Positions 16,337-25,484 are shown, counted from the first letter of the stretch. The stretch is 64,000 nucleotides of DNA from DTFZ01 sp050260375 (GCA_050260375.1 JBLNCA010000037.1:383145-447144); one strand, 5' to 3'. The notes: generated from the sequence alone by a model not told the origin. Made by a program: numbers and translations.

Positions 16337-17479
16337 ATGAAAAAAACAGTTGTTTTGTTGCTGGCTATCATTATACTATTCTCATTTTCAAATACGGCGC
16401 ATGCCGAAACGCTTACTTCGCAGGCAAAAAGCTACATATTGATAGATGCGGGCTCGGGCAATGTTCTGCTTGAAAAGGACGCCGACACGCAGCTTCCGTG
16501 CGCGAGCCTTATTAAGACGATGTCGCTGCTGCTGTTCTGCGAAGCCGAAAAGAGCGGAAGGCTTTCGCTTAATGACACCGTAACGATAAGCAGGGAGGCG
16601 GCCGCAAAGGGCGGTACGCAGGTGTTTTTGGACGCCAATACTACGCATACTGTTGAAGACCTGCTGAAAGCCGTCACTGTATGCAGCGCCAACGACGCGA
16701 CAGCGGCGCTTGCCGAAAAGGTGGCAGGCAGCGAAGAAGCTTTCGTCGAGATGATGAACAAGAAAGCAGAAGTGATGGGCATAGCGCAGAACTTTAAAAA
16801 CTCTACCGGCCTTGAAGCCGATGGGCAGACGATGAGCGCGCGCGACATAAGCGCCATTTGCCGCGAACTCGTAAAGTACGACCTCATTAGAAAATGGAGC
16901 ACCATCTGGATGGAGAATTACAAGCACCCCGACGGCCGCGAAACCGAGATGGTGAACACGAACAGGCTTGTCAAGTATTACGCGGGATGCGACGGCATAT
17001 GCACAGGCTCCTCGCAGACGGCGGGGTATTGCATCGCGGCGACGGTGAAGCGCGGAGGAGGAAGGTATATATTCGTTTCTCTGGGCTGCCCCAACAGCTC
17101 TACGCGGTTTGACGAAGCCGGCAAAGCGTTTGACTACGCGTACGCAGGCTTTACCGCAAAAACGCTGGTTACCGAGGGACAGACGCTTGCCAAAAACCTT
17201 CAGGTAGCGGGCGGTACTTCGCCGTATGTGGACGTATACGCCAAAGAAAACTTCTCCGCGCTTGTAGAAAAGGGCAAGGAAAACGCGTTGGAAAAAGAGC
17301 TCGTGCTGCTGGAAAACGTGACGGCCCCGCTTAAGGAAGGCGACACAGTAGGATACCTTCGCATATTGCTTGACGGGAAGGAGATAGGCCGGGTAGACGC
17401 CATTATAAAGCAGGATATAGACGTGCTTGACTACAGAAATTCGCTGAAGCGCATATTTGTATGGTGGCTGTTCGCTTGA
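16337..17479 (+). CDS. secreted D-Ala-D-Ala carboxypeptidase-like protein (DacF/PBP5 family) with altered KTG motif
   Basis: A 380-aa S11-family protein. It has a signal peptide (KKTVVLLLAIIILFSF, cleavage near AHA-ET), the SxxK motif as CASLIKTM, and SxN as CSANDATAA. The third motif, normally DGIKTG, reads DGICTG, so the lysine that helps bind the substrate carboxylate is a cysteine. The downstream PBP5-like C-terminal domain is present, but no clear amphipathic anchor helix is seen. Start ATG 16337 has aaaggtgg 8 bases before it. Activity is uncertain because of the Lys-to-Cys change. Confidence 0.88.
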   Translation: MKKTVVLLLAIIILFSFSNTAHAETLTSQAKSYILIDAGSGNVLLEKDADTQLPCASLIKTMSLLLFCEAEKSGRLSLNDTVTISREAAAKGGTQVFLDANTTHTVEDLLKAVTVCSANDATAALAEKVAGSEEAFVEMMNKKAEVMGIAQNFKNSTGLEADGQTMSARDISAICRELVKYDLIRKWSTIWMENYKHPDGRETEMVNTNRLVKYYAGCDGICTGSSQTAGYCIAATVKRGGGRYIFVSLGCPNSSTRFDEAGKAFDYAYAGFTAKTLVTEGQTLAKNLQVAGGTSPYVDVYAKENFSALVEKGKENALEKELVLLENVTAPLKEGDTVGYLRILLDGKEIGRVDAIIKQDIDVLDYRNSLKRIFVWWLFA

Positions 17480-17508
17480 GAAATTATGGATTGAAGCGTA
17501 TAACTTCG

Positions 17509-17537
17509 TTGACACGCATATTTGCCTCCTGTAGAAT
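17509..17537 (+). promoter_or_regulatory. promoter upstream of surE
   Basis: TTGACA 17509-17514, 17-base spacer, TAGAAT 17532-17537, 18 bases before the surE start. Confidence 0.55.
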
Positions 17538-17555
17538 TATCCATTGGGGGTAAAT

Positions 17556-18338
17556 ATGCGTATTTTAATTGTCAATGACGACGGCATACATGCGGAAGGC
17601 ATAAAAGCGCTTGCCGTAAAGCTTGCGCAAAAACATGACATAACGGTGGTAGCGCCCGACTCCGAGCGGAGCGCTTCGGCACATGCGATAACGCTATCAA
17701 GGCCTCTTCGGGTTTCAAAGGCCTCGCCTTCAGGGCTGGAAGGGATACCCTGCTACATAGTGGACGGGCAGCCGGTGGACTGCACGAAAATAGGCATAAC
17801 TCATATCATGCAAACGGACGTGGACATTGTTGTGTCGGGCATAAACCACGGCGCCAACATGGGCTCCGACGTGTTGTACTCCGGAACGGTTTCCGCGGCG
17901 CTGGACGCCGTCATAATGGGCCGACGCGCGATGGCTGTATCGATAGCGTCGTTTTATCCAAATCACCTTGAAACGGCGGCGCAGCTTGCGCTCGACATAA
18001 TCGATGGCGGCGTTGTTGATTCCCAGCCGGACGGCGTGCTTTATAACCTTAATGTGCCCGACCTGCCTATAGGCGAGCTAAAAGGCGTAAAGGTTACGCG
18101 CCAGGGAAGGACGATATACGAGGACGCTGTGGACGTAAGGCACGACCCGCGGGGCAACGAATATATCTGGATGGCAGGAGAGCTTATAAAAAGCTGCGGC
18201 AACGACGACACGGACGTCTGCGCCGTACGCACCGGCTACGCTTCGCTTACGCCTCTTAAATACGACCTCACTGACAACAATCAGTTGCAGCCCCTTGATT
18301 GCATGATTGCAAAATTGAAATTTCATTTTTCCGAATAA
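17556..18338 (+). CDS. surE: 5'/3'-nucleotidase SurE
   Basis: SurE phosphatase (260 aa), which removes phosphate from nucleoside monophosphates and short polyphosphate. The N-terminal metal site is RILIVNDDGIHAEG, with SGINHGANMGSD further on. ATG 17556 sits 4 bases after ggggg; the frame runs back to TTG 17544. The promoter-to-start distance is only 18 bases, so the 5' leader would be about 11 nt. Confidence 0.95.
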   Translation: MRILIVNDDGIHAEGIKALAVKLAQKHDITVVAPDSERSASAHAITLSRPLRVSKASPSGLEGIPCYIVDGQPVDCTKIGITHIMQTDVDIVVSGINHGANMGSDVLYSGTVSAALDAVIMGRRAMAVSIASFYPNHLETAAQLALDIIDGGVVDSQPDGVLYNLNVPDLPIGELKGVKVTRQGRTIYEDAVDVRHDPRGNEYIWMAGELIKSCGNDDTDVCAVRTGYASLTPLKYDLTDNNQLQPLDCMIAKLKFHFSE

Positions 18339-18437
18339 TATGATATAATTTGGTTAAACGTTGCATGTCCCGTTTATAGAATGTGCAATGATTATCGTAA
18401 ATTCGTTTCATTTGTGCTGTTTACTGGAGGTGGTTTT

Positions 18438-19301
18438 ATGCAAGACGGGGATATATTAAAAATCATTAAAGAGAAAAGAAACTCGATGAGCAAGGGCCAT
18501 AGGGCCATAGCGTCATATATTATCGACCACTATGACAGCGCCGCGTTTATCACCGCATCCCGGCTTGGCGACACGGTGGGCGTAAGCGAGTCCACAGTAG
18601 TAAGGTTCGCGTGCGCGCTTGGGTTTGAGGGATACCCGGAGCTTCAGAAGAAGCTGCAGGAGCTTATTAAGAATAAGCTTACAAACGTGCAGCGCATGGG
18701 CCTTGGGTCCGACATGGCGGAGGAAGAGCTTGCGCGCTGGTCGCTGCGCAACGATATAGCGAGCCTGCGCCACGTAAGGGAAGTGCTCGACTACGCTATG
18801 GTCGAGAAAGTTGCCGATTCCATACTTGCGGCGCGAAGGGTGTATATCATGGGGCTTCGCTCAAGCGAGCCGCTCGCGCAGTTCTTCTGGTACTATTTGA
18901 ACTACATAATCGACTCGGCCACGCTTGTTATATCCGGCATAGGCGACGTGTTCGGGCAGCTCGTGCACGCGTCCGAGGGCGACTTGGTTATAGGCATAAG
19001 CTTTCCGAGGTATTCTTCAAGAACGGTGGAAGGCGCTGCGTTTGCAAAGAATAACGGCGCCAAGCTCATTGCGATAACGGACAACGACCATGCTCCGCTC
19101 GCTAAAATTGCGGACCATTGTCTGTATGTAAATTCGGATATGAATCTGTTCGTTGATTCGCTCGTGGCGCCTTTAAGCGTTATAAACGCGCTGATACTCG
19201 TGGTAGGAATGCGCAGAAAGGACGGCCTTAGGCAAAACTTCGAGATGCTGGAAGACCTCTGGCATAAGCACGAAGTATATGCGGGCAGGGATGAAAGCTA
19301 G
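18438..19301 (+). CDS. RpiR/MurR-family transcriptional regulator
   Basis: A 287-aa regulator with an N-terminal RpiR helix-turn-helix (about 20-75, including VGVSESTVVRFACALGF) and a C-terminal SIS sugar-phosphate domain (about 125-265). Such proteins sense phosphosugars such as N-acetylmuramate-6-phosphate. Start ATG 18438 follows ggaggtgg. It abuts the next gene (stop 19301, ATG 19302). No sugar catabolic gene lies next to it, so its target is unknown. Confidence 0.9.
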   Translation: MQDGDILKIIKEKRNSMSKGHRAIASYIIDHYDSAAFITASRLGDTVGVSESTVVRFACALGFEGYPELQKKLQELIKNKLTNVQRMGLGSDMAEEELARWSLRNDIASLRHVREVLDYAMVEKVADSILAARRVYIMGLRSSEPLAQFFWYYLNYIIDSATLVISGIGDVFGQLVHASEGDLVIGISFPRYSSRTVEGAAFAKNNGAKLIAITDNDHAPLAKIADHCLYVNSDMNLFVDSLVAPLSVINALILVVGMRRKDGLRQNFEMLEDLWHKHEVYAGRDES

Positions 19302-20513
19302 ATGAAACGCGTTTGCGTAATAGGAGGCGGCCCCGCGGGCATAATGGCAGCTTACGCGGCGGCAATCGCCGGCAAAAGCACCGACCTTTACGAGAGGAAT
19401 GAAAAGCTGGGCAAAAAGCTGTACCTTACCGGCAAGGGGCGCTGCAACATAACTAATGCCGCGCCAATAGAAGACTTTTTCGATAACGTCGTATCCAACG
19501 GCGTATTTTTGTACAGCGCGCTGTATACGTTCGATAATGCCGAACTCATTAACACGCTTAAGAAATTCGGGCTTGAAACGAAAGTGGAGCGGGGAGGCCG
19601 CGTGTTCCCAGTGTCCGACAAATCGAGCGACGCGATAAAGGCGCTCTCAAAGGCTGTAGCGAGCGCGGGCGCAAACGTACATTTCGGCTCGAAGGTTCAA
19701 GGCCTCATTATTAATAACAAAAGAGTAACGGGCATCAAGCTGGGCGGAAAAGAGCTTTATTATGACAGCGTTATTGTAGCGACGGGCGGGCTGTCTTATC
19801 CGTCCACAGGCTCTACCGGCGACGGATACTTCTTTGCGAGGCAGGCTGGGCATACTGTAATAGAGCCTGCCGCTTCGCTTGTAGGAGTGGATACCGAGGA
19901 GGACGTGCGCTCATTAGCCGGGCTAACGCTGAAAAACGTGTCATTAACGCTTACGGACGGCGTAAAGACTGTTTTTAAAGAGCAGGGGGAACTGCTGTTT
20001 ACCCACACGGGCGTTTCCGGGCCGCTGGTGCTGTCCGCAAGCGCATATATTGAGGACGCAAAGCAATACAACATGATTATCGACTTAAAACCCGCGCTCG
20101 ACGATAAAACGCTGGACGCAAGGCTGCTTAAAGACTTGCGTGAAAAGTCCAATAAGAACTTTGATAATGTGCTTGGTGGGCTGCTGCCCGCAAAGCTTAT
20201 ATCGTATTTCGCGGGCGTTGCCGGCATAAGCCCCGACAAGAAGGCACATTCGATAACAAAAGAGGAGCGCTTAAAGCTTGCGCGCGCGCTTAAAGGCTTG
20301 GAGCTAAGCGTGAAGGCAAAGCGGCCTATAGAGGAAGCCGTTATAACGCGCGGCGGGGTGAGCGTTAAAGAGATAGACCCGTCTACTATGCAGAGCAAGC
20401 TGTGCGGCGGCCTTTATTTCGCGGGCGAGGTTATTGACGTCGACGCGCTGACCGGCGGATATAACCTTCAAATAGCTTTTTCCACAGGGTATCTTGCGGG
20501 CAAAAGCTGCTGA
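19302..20513 (+). CDS. NAD(P)/FAD-dependent oxidoreductase, HI0933/BaiN family
   Basis: A 403-aa flavoprotein. The N-terminal dinucleotide-binding motif is VCVIGGGPAGIMAAYAAA, the family signature is KLGKKLYLTGKGRCNITN, and the C-terminal FAD contact is GGYNLQIAFSTGYLAG. The HI0933/BaiN family includes 3-dehydro-bile-acid reductases and many of unknown substrate; the substrate here cannot be read from sequence. It directly abuts the RpiR-type gene and is probably co-transcribed. Confidence 0.9.
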   Translation: MKRVCVIGGGPAGIMAAYAAAIAGKSTDLYERNEKLGKKLYLTGKGRCNITNAAPIEDFFDNVVSNGVFLYSALYTFDNAELINTLKKFGLETKVERGGRVFPVSDKSSDAIKALSKAVASAGANVHFGSKVQGLIINNKRVTGIKLGGKELYYDSVIVATGGLSYPSTGSTGDGYFFARQAGHTVIEPAASLVGVDTEEDVRSLAGLTLKNVSLTLTDGVKTVFKEQGELLFTHTGVSGPLVLSASAYIEDAKQYNMIIDLKPALDDKTLDARLLKDLREKSNKNFDNVLGGLLPAKLISYFAGVAGISPDKKAHSITKEERLKLARALKGLELSVKAKRPIEEAVITRGGVSVKEIDPSTMQSKLCGGLYFAGEVIDVDALTGGYNLQIAFSTGYLAGKSC

Positions 20514-20579
20514 CGGTGCTGTTTTCTTAAATTTATCGAAAGATAAGTAAATAAAGGATAATACATATTGTCAATTTTA

Positions 20580-20608
20580 TTGACATCGGCATGAAGATAT
20601 GCTATTAT
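20580..20608 (+). promoter_or_regulatory. SigA promoter of infC-rpmI-rplT
   Basis: TTGACA 20580-20585, exactly 17 bases, TATTAT 20603-20608. Confidence 0.8.
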
Positions 20609-20617
20609 TTTTTCGCT

Positions 20618-20720
20618 TGAAAGTAGAGACTGCCCGTTTCTCACCTGCCGGCAAGAGCCAGGCACGGTAAGCATAAGCAAAATATTTTTGTTTATAGCGG
20701 GTAGTCTGCCCGTTTTTTTA
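20618..20720 (+). promoter_or_regulatory. L20-type autoregulatory leader/attenuator upstream of infC
   Basis: AGACTGCCCG at 20627-20636 can pair with CGGGTAGTCT at 20698-20707 (antiterminator). The latter instead can fold with CCCG at 20709-20712 into a short hairpin followed by TTTTTTT (terminator). A third hairpin (GCCGG...) sits between. This matches the layout of the Firmicute L20 leader, where ribosomal protein L20 binds and represses its own operon. Ligand identity is inferred from gene context. Confidence 0.8.
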
Positions 20721-20791
20721 TTTGCTTGGGAACGCTTAGACGTTCTTTAAATGCGCGGATATGCGCATAAATAAACATGGAGGTGTTTACT

Positions 20792-21301
20792 ATAGCAACT
20801 GAACATCAGATTAACGAGCAGATACGCGACAGGAACGTCCGCGTTGTGTCGGACGACGGTCAGCAGTTAGGCGTTATGTCTGCGCGTGAGGCGATGGAGA
20901 TTGCGGAACAAAAGGGTCTTGATCTTGTGAAGGTTTCACCAAACGCGAATCCGCCGGTATGCAAGATAATGGATTACGGTAAATTCAGATTCGAGCAGGC
21001 CAAAAAACAGCGGGAAGCGAAGAAGAACCAAAAGATCATTGAAATGAAAGAGATGAGGCTTTCTGCGACAATCGATAAGCATGACCTTGAGGTAAAAGCG
21101 AAAAATGTATTGAAGTTTTTAAAGGCCGGAGATAAAGTGAAGGTCTCGATACGCTTCAGGGGAAGGCAAATGGCCCATACGGATCAAGGCATGCTCGTTA
21201 TGAACACATTCTTTGCTATGGTACAGGAAAACGCATCAATAGAGAAACAGGCAAAAATCGAAGGCAGAAATATGTTTATGATATTAGCACCAAAGAACTA
21301 A
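20792..21301 (+). CDS. infC: translation initiation factor IF-3, probable AUA start
   Basis: IF-3 (about 169 aa), which keeps subunits apart and proofreads start codons. The protein begins (M)ATEHQINEQIRDRNVR, the usual IF-3 N terminus, at codon ATA 20792, with GGAGGT at 20779-20784 correctly placed before it. The in-frame ATG at 20777 overlaps that ribosome binding site and has none of its own. IF-3 genes are classically started at AUU or another poor codon that IF-3 itself discriminates against, giving autoregulation; AUA fits that scheme. Confidence 0.93.
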   Translation: MATEHQINEQIRDRNVRVVSDDGQQLGVMSAREAMEIAEQKGLDLVKVSPNANPPVCKIMDYGKFRFEQAKKQREAKKNQKIIEMKEMRLSATIDKHDLEVKAKNVLKFLKAGDKVKVSIRFRGRQMAHTDQGMLVMNTFFAMVQENASIEKQAKIEGRNMFMILAPKN

Positions 21302-21316
21302 CGAGGAGGGAAAAGG

Positions 21317-21514
21317 ATGCCAAAAATCAAGACACACAGAGGCGCCGCCAAAAGGTTTTCTCTTACTAAGAGCGGCAAAATAAAAAGAGCTAAAGCTTAC
21401 AAAAGCCACATCCTCAATAAAAAAAGCACAAAGCGCAAGAGGAATTTGAGGCAGGGAACATATGTGGATGCTTCTGAAGAGAAAAGCATTAGACAGCTGA
21501 TCCCTTATAAGTAG
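21317..21514 (+). CDS. rpmI: 50S ribosomal protein L35
   Basis: L35 (65 aa, very basic): MPKIKTHRGAAKRF N terminus and SHILNKKSTKRKRNLRQ. Starts 16 bases after infC with gaggagg before it; part of infC-rpmI-rplT. Confidence 0.97.
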   Translation: MPKIKTHRGAAKRFSLTKSGKIKRAKAYKSHILNKKSTKRKRNLRQGTYVDASEEKSIRQLIPYK

Positions 21515-21536
21515 ACTTTTAAGGAGGTAATGCGAA

Positions 21537-21896
21537 ATGGCAAGAGTAAAAGGGGCAATAAACGCCCGTAAAAAACACAAGAAAATATTAAAGCTCGCAA
21601 AAGGTTATTACGGAGCCAAGTCGAAGCAGTTCAAGGCTGCCAACCAGGCCGTGATGAAATCCTTAAGATATGCTTATGTCGGAAGAAAGCTTAAGAAAAG
21701 GGATTTCAGAAGCCTTTGGATTACAAGGATAAACGCCGAAGCGAGGGTAAACGGCATAAGCTATTCACGCCTTATAAACGGTTTAAAACTGGCCGGAGTG
21801 CAGGTAAACAGGAAGATACTTGCGGATATGGCTGTTAACGATAAAACCGCATTTGCCGGGATGGTAAACGTCGCAAAGAAAAAGCTTAATGCTTAA
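21537..21896 (+). CDS. rplT: 50S ribosomal protein L20
   Basis: L20 (119 aa), an early 50S assembly protein and the likely repressor acting on the leader at 20618-20720. Typical sequence: ARVKGAINARKKHKKILKLA and LWITRINAEAR. Starts 22 bases after rpmI with aaggagg before it. Confidence 0.97.
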   Translation: MARVKGAINARKKHKKILKLAKGYYGAKSKQFKAANQAVMKSLRYAYVGRKLKKRDFRSLWITRINAEARVNGISYSRLINGLKLAGVQVNRKILADMAVNDKTAFAGMVNVAKKKLNA

Positions 21897-21946
21897 TACA
21901 ATAACCCTAAAATTCATGCGGCTTTTAAGTTGTAATGTAAACAGAT

Positions 21947-21980
21947 GCAAAAGCTTCCGCAATTACGGGGGCTTTTGTTT
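21947..21980 (+). terminator. intrinsic terminator after rplT
   Basis: CAAAAGCTTCC pairs with GGGGGCTTTTG across a short loop, with T-rich sequence after it. Confidence 0.75.
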
Positions 21981-22041
21981 ATTTCCACAGTAAATAATTT
22001 TAAGGCTTTACGGCGGCATGGGAGGAGCAAAGTTTATCTGT

Positions 22042-22070
22042 TTGACAACGTTACTCGGTGCAATTATAGT
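22042..22070 (+). promoter_or_regulatory. promoter of ruvCAB
   Basis: TTGACA 22042-22047, 17-base spacer, TATAGT 22065-22070, 57 bases before ruvC. Confidence 0.7.
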
Positions 22071-22126
22071 TATATGAGTAGATTTAGTTAAACGTATCAC
22101 CGATACGCGAAAGGCTGCGCTTTATA

Positions 22127-22621
22127 ATGAAGATACTCGGAATAGACCCGGGGCTGGCGCTTATGGGTTACGGGGTCATTGATTCAAACAACGACAAAGT
22201 AACGCTTCTGGAATGCGGCGTTATTGTTACTGAAGCAGGCGTGCCGTTCCCGAAGCGCCTTTCATCGATATATACGAATATCAAGCAGCTGCTTATAAAA
22301 TACAAACCCGAATGCGTGGCGTTTGAAGAGCTGTTTTCCGGCAAGAACCTAAAGACGGTAATACAGGTGGCTCAGGCGCGGGGCGCCGCGATGGCCGCCG
22401 CTTTCGATTCGGGCGCCGGGCTTTACGAATATACGCCTATTCAGATAAAACAGGCCGTCGCGGGTTACGGCAGAGCGGACAAAAAGCAGGTGCAGGAGAT
22501 GGTGCGGCTGCTTTTGGGGCTTGGCGACGTAATAAGGCCGGACGACGCCGCGGACGCCGTGGCATGCGCAATATGCCACGCGCACAGCTGCAGGTTCGCG
22601 GAAAACTTCAGGATAAAGTAA
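22127..22621 (+). CDS. ruvC: Holliday junction resolvase RuvC
   Basis: Endonuclease (164 aa) that cuts Holliday junctions. Acidic active site: D7 in GIDPGLALMGYG, E near 67 in FEELFSGKN, and DDAADAVACAICH near the C terminus. First gene of ruvCAB. Confidence 0.96.
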   Translation: MKILGIDPGLALMGYGVIDSNNDKVTLLECGVIVTEAGVPFPKRLSSIYTNIKQLLIKYKPECVAFEELFSGKNLKTVIQVAQARGAAMAAAFDSGAGLYEYTPIQIKQAVAGYGRADKKQVQEMVRLLLGLGDVIRPDDAADAVACAICHAHSCRFAENFRIK

Positions 22622-22633
22622 GGAGCTCTTAGT

Positions 22634-23218
22634 ATGTACGATTATATCAGGGGCGAGGTAGTCGAAACGGGAAAGGATTACGCGGTGGTGGAAGCCTGCG
22701 GCGTAGGCTACCGCATAAACACTACCGCGCAGTCTCTGCTGCATATTAAGGCGGGCGAGAAGGCCAAGCTTTACTGCCACTTTGTCGTGAGGGAAGACTC
22801 TCACACATTGTACGGCTTTACTACGCCCGAAGAGAAAGAGCTGTTTATCAAGCTTACGGGCGTTTCGGGCATAGGGCCGAAAGTTGCGCTTTCGATACTT
22901 TCCGCAATGAAGGTAAGCGATATAGCGGCGGCGGTAATAACTTCGGACGAACGCGCGTTTGAAAAGATAAGCGGCGTGGGCAAGAAGACCGCACAGAGGA
23001 TAATAATAGACCTCGCGGGCAAGTTAACCGCCGCCGGCATGGCGGAAGAAGGCGGCGCTGCCGAAGCTGCCATGGATAAAGAAGCCGAAGCGGTTAGCGC
23101 GCTTGTAGCGCTCGGGTACAACAGGGTGGAAGCTATGCGCGCGGTATCGTCCGTTAAAAACCTCGGCGACACGGCGGAAGACATATTACTGATGGCATTG
23201 AAGCGCATGGGCGCTTAA
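22634..23218 (+). CDS. ruvA: Holliday junction branch migration protein RuvA
   Basis: RuvA (194 aa) binds four-way junctions and recruits RuvB. OB-fold domain, then helix-hairpin-helix motifs (LTGVSGIGPKVALSIL and ISGVGKKTAQRIIIDL), then the small RuvB-binding domain. Start ATG after aaggagc. Confidence 0.96.
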   Translation: MYDYIRGEVVETGKDYAVVEACGVGYRINTTAQSLLHIKAGEKAKLYCHFVVREDSHTLYGFTTPEEKELFIKLTGVSGIGPKVALSILSAMKVSDIAAAVITSDERAFEKISGVGKKTAQRIIIDLAGKLTAAGMAEEGGAAEAAMDKEAEAVSALVALGYNRVEAMRAVSSVKNLGDTAEDILLMALKRMGA

Positions 23219-23228
23219 AGGAGGCGGC

Positions 23229-24272
23229 ATGACGGAAGAGGGAAGGATAGTTTCCGCCGAGCTTAACGAAGCGGAAGCTGCTACGGATTATTCGCTGCGT
23301 CCGAGGACGCTTGACGAATATGTGGGGCAGGAGAAGGCTAAGGAGAATCTTAAAATCTTTATGGCAGCCGCCAAGCAGCGCGGCGAGCCGCTTGACCACG
23401 TGCTGCTTTACGGGCCTCCGGGGCTCGGCAAAACTACGCTTGCGTTTATTATCGCGGCCGAGATGGGAGTTAACATACGCGTGACTTCCGGGCCTGCGAT
23501 AGAGCGCCCGGGAGACCTCGCTTCGATACTTACAAACCTAAACAAAGGCGACGTGCTGTTCATTGACGAAGTGCACAGGCTCTCCAGCAGCGTCGAAGAA
23601 GTGCTTTACCCCGCTATGGAAGACTTCTCTCTGGATATAATAATAGGAAAAGGCCCGTCCGCGAGGACTTTAAGGCTCGATCTGCCCAAATTTACGCTTG
23701 TGGGAGCGACGACCAGAGCCGGAATGCTCACATCGCCGTTGCGCGACAGGTTCGGCGTTATACACAGGCTTCAGATGTATACGCCCGAAGAGCTCTCGCG
23801 AATTGTTAAGCGCTCCGCAGGAATACTCGGAGTGCCTATTAAGGACGACGCGGCGCTTGAGATAGCTTCACGCTCGCGAGGAACGCCGAGGGTCGCGAAC
23901 AGGCTGCTAAAGCGCATACGCGACTTCGCGGAAATAGAAGGCAACGGGGAGATAACGCTTGAAGCCGCGCGGCATGGGCTTGAGATGCTTGAAGTGGACG
24001 AAATAGGCCTCGATGGCGTAGACAAGAACATACTGGACACTATAATTCTGAAGTTCGGAGGCGGCCCTGTAGGGCTCGATACGCTATGCGCGGCGACTAA
24101 CGAAGAGCGGGTGACGATAGAGGACGTATACGAGCCGTATCTGATACAGCTGGGCTTTATAAACAAGACGCCGAGGGGAAGGGTGGCCACAAAGCTCGCA
24201 TACGCGCATATGGGCTATGTTTACAACTGCGACGCGCAGCAGCTTAAGCTGGATATCGAAGAAAAACCGTAA
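23229..24272 (+). CDS. ruvB: Holliday junction helicase RuvB
   Basis: AAA+ motor (347 aa). Walker A YGPPGLGKTTLAF, Walker B LFIDEVHRL, sensor 1 GATTRAGML, arginine finger region PLRDRFG, C-terminal winged helix. Starts 10 bases after ruvA with aaaggagg. Confidence 0.97.
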   Translation: MTEEGRIVSAELNEAEAATDYSLRPRTLDEYVGQEKAKENLKIFMAAAKQRGEPLDHVLLYGPPGLGKTTLAFIIAAEMGVNIRVTSGPAIERPGDLASILTNLNKGDVLFIDEVHRLSSSVEEVLYPAMEDFSLDIIIGKGPSARTLRLDLPKFTLVGATTRAGMLTSPLRDRFGVIHRLQMYTPEELSRIVKRSAGILGVPIKDDAALEIASRSRGTPRVANRLLKRIRDFAEIEGNGEITLEAARHGLEMLEVDEIGLDGVDKNILDTIILKFGGGPVGLDTLCAATNEERVTIEDVYEPYLIQLGFINKTPRGRVATKLAYAHMGYVYNCDAQQLKLDIEEKP

Positions 24273-24327
24273 GTTTTTTCGAGGCGAAAAAACGGGGTCC
24301 CTAAAAAGTCGTGAGGCTTTTTGGGGT
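24273..24327 (+). promoter_or_regulatory. two adjacent hairpins between ruvB and queA
   Basis: GTTTTTTCG/CGAAAAAAC (24273-24293) is a perfect 9-bp stem with a 3-base loop. CCCTAAAAAG/CTTTTTGGGG (24299-24324) forms a second stem with one G-T pair. Neither ends in a clean T-run in the sense direction. They may stabilise or attenuate the ruvB-queA message. Confidence 0.45.
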
Positions 24328-24344
24328 GTTTAATGGAGGAATAG

Positions 24345-25367
24345 TTGAAGACAAGCGATTTTTATTACGACCTTGACGAAAGCCTTATAGCGCAGACGCC
24401 TATTGCCGAGCGCGACAAGTCAAGGCTTTTTGTTTACAACAGGAAAACCGGCGAAGTGCAGCACAAGGTATTTTCCGACATAACGGAATACTTAAATCCC
24501 GAAGACGTGCTCGTAATAAACGAGACGAAGGTAATACCAGCAAGGCTGTACGGGGAAAAACGCGGCGACGGACGCGCGTGCGAATTCTTGCTGCTTAAAC
24601 GCCTTTCGCTTAAAACTTGGGACGTAATAATGAAACCGGGCAGAAAGCTAAAAATCGGCGACACGGTGGATTTTTCGAGGGAGCTTTCGGCAAAGATACT
24701 TAATAAGAAACAGGGCGGGATCACCGAAGTATCCTTTTCATACGACGGGGTTTTTGAAGAGATACTCGACGAGCTGGGAGAAATGCCCCTGCCTCCTTAC
24801 ATACATGAGAAGCTCGCCGATAAAACGCGTTATCAGACAGTGTACGCCAAGGAACAGGGCTCGGCAGCCGCGCCCACCGCAGGGCTGCATTTCACGCCCG
24901 AGCTGCTTAAAAGCATAGAAGAAAGCGGAGTAAGCATAGCGCGGCTGCTGCTGCACGTAGGCCTTGGTACGTTCCGGCCGGTCAAGTCGGAAAACGTAGA
25001 AGACCATATAATGCACGAAGAATATTATTGCGTATCCGAAAACGCGGCCTCTTTGATAAACGGGGCGCGCAAGAACGGCGGCAGGATAATAGCCGTGGGC
25101 ACGACGAGCGTGCGCACGCTCGAGACGGTTTCCGACGAAAGCGGAACGGTACACGCAGGCAGCGGCAACACCGGCATATTCATAACTCCCGGCTACAGGT
25201 TTAAAGCTGTGGACGCTATGATAACCAACTTCCATTTGCCGGAGTCTACGCTGCTTATGCTTGTTTCGGCGTTCGCAGAAAGAGAGAAGGTGCTCGAGCT
25301 GTATAGGCAGGCGGTTGAGCTAAGATACCGCTTCTTCAGCTTCGGCGACGCAATGCTCATTTTATAA
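24345..25367 (+). CDS. queA: S-adenosylmethionine:tRNA ribosyltransferase-isomerase QueA
   Basis: QueA (340 aa) transfers ribosyl from SAM to preQ1 in tRNA to form epoxyqueuosine. N terminus FYYDLDESLIAQTPI and the conserved GSAAAPTAGLHFTPELL and DAMITNFHLPESTLLMLVSAF are present. The start is TTG at 24345, 4 bases after ggaggaa. The next queuosine gene, tgt, lies 2.3 kb downstream beyond a penicillin-binding protein. Confidence 0.96.
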   Translation: MKTSDFYYDLDESLIAQTPIAERDKSRLFVYNRKTGEVQHKVFSDITEYLNPEDVLVINETKVIPARLYGEKRGDGRACEFLLLKRLSLKTWDVIMKPGRKLKIGDTVDFSRELSAKILNKKQGGITEVSFSYDGVFEEILDELGEMPLPPYIHEKLADKTRYQTVYAKEQGSAAAPTAGLHFTPELLKSIEESGVSIARLLLHVGLGTFRPVKSENVEDHIMHEEYYCVSENAASLINGARKNGGRIIAVGTTSVRTLETVSDESGTVHAGSGNTGIFITPGYRFKAVDAMITNFHLPESTLLMLVSAFAEREKVLELYRQAVELRYRFFSFGDAMLIL

Positions 25368-25484
25368 TCCCGAATAATGCAATATTATCCAGTTTTAAGC
25401 CGTACCGTATGAACAAGAGTAAAATAATAGGTATGGCTTTGTAATTTCGATGCAAATATTCACAAATGATATCACATTTAGTAT

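Noticed and set aside
16388..17515. Long minus-strand open frame (375 aa) opposite the DacF-like gene
   Set aside because: The plus strand has a signal peptide, motifs and a ribosome binding site; the minus frame is Arg/His-rich, has no motif and is a compositional shadow.
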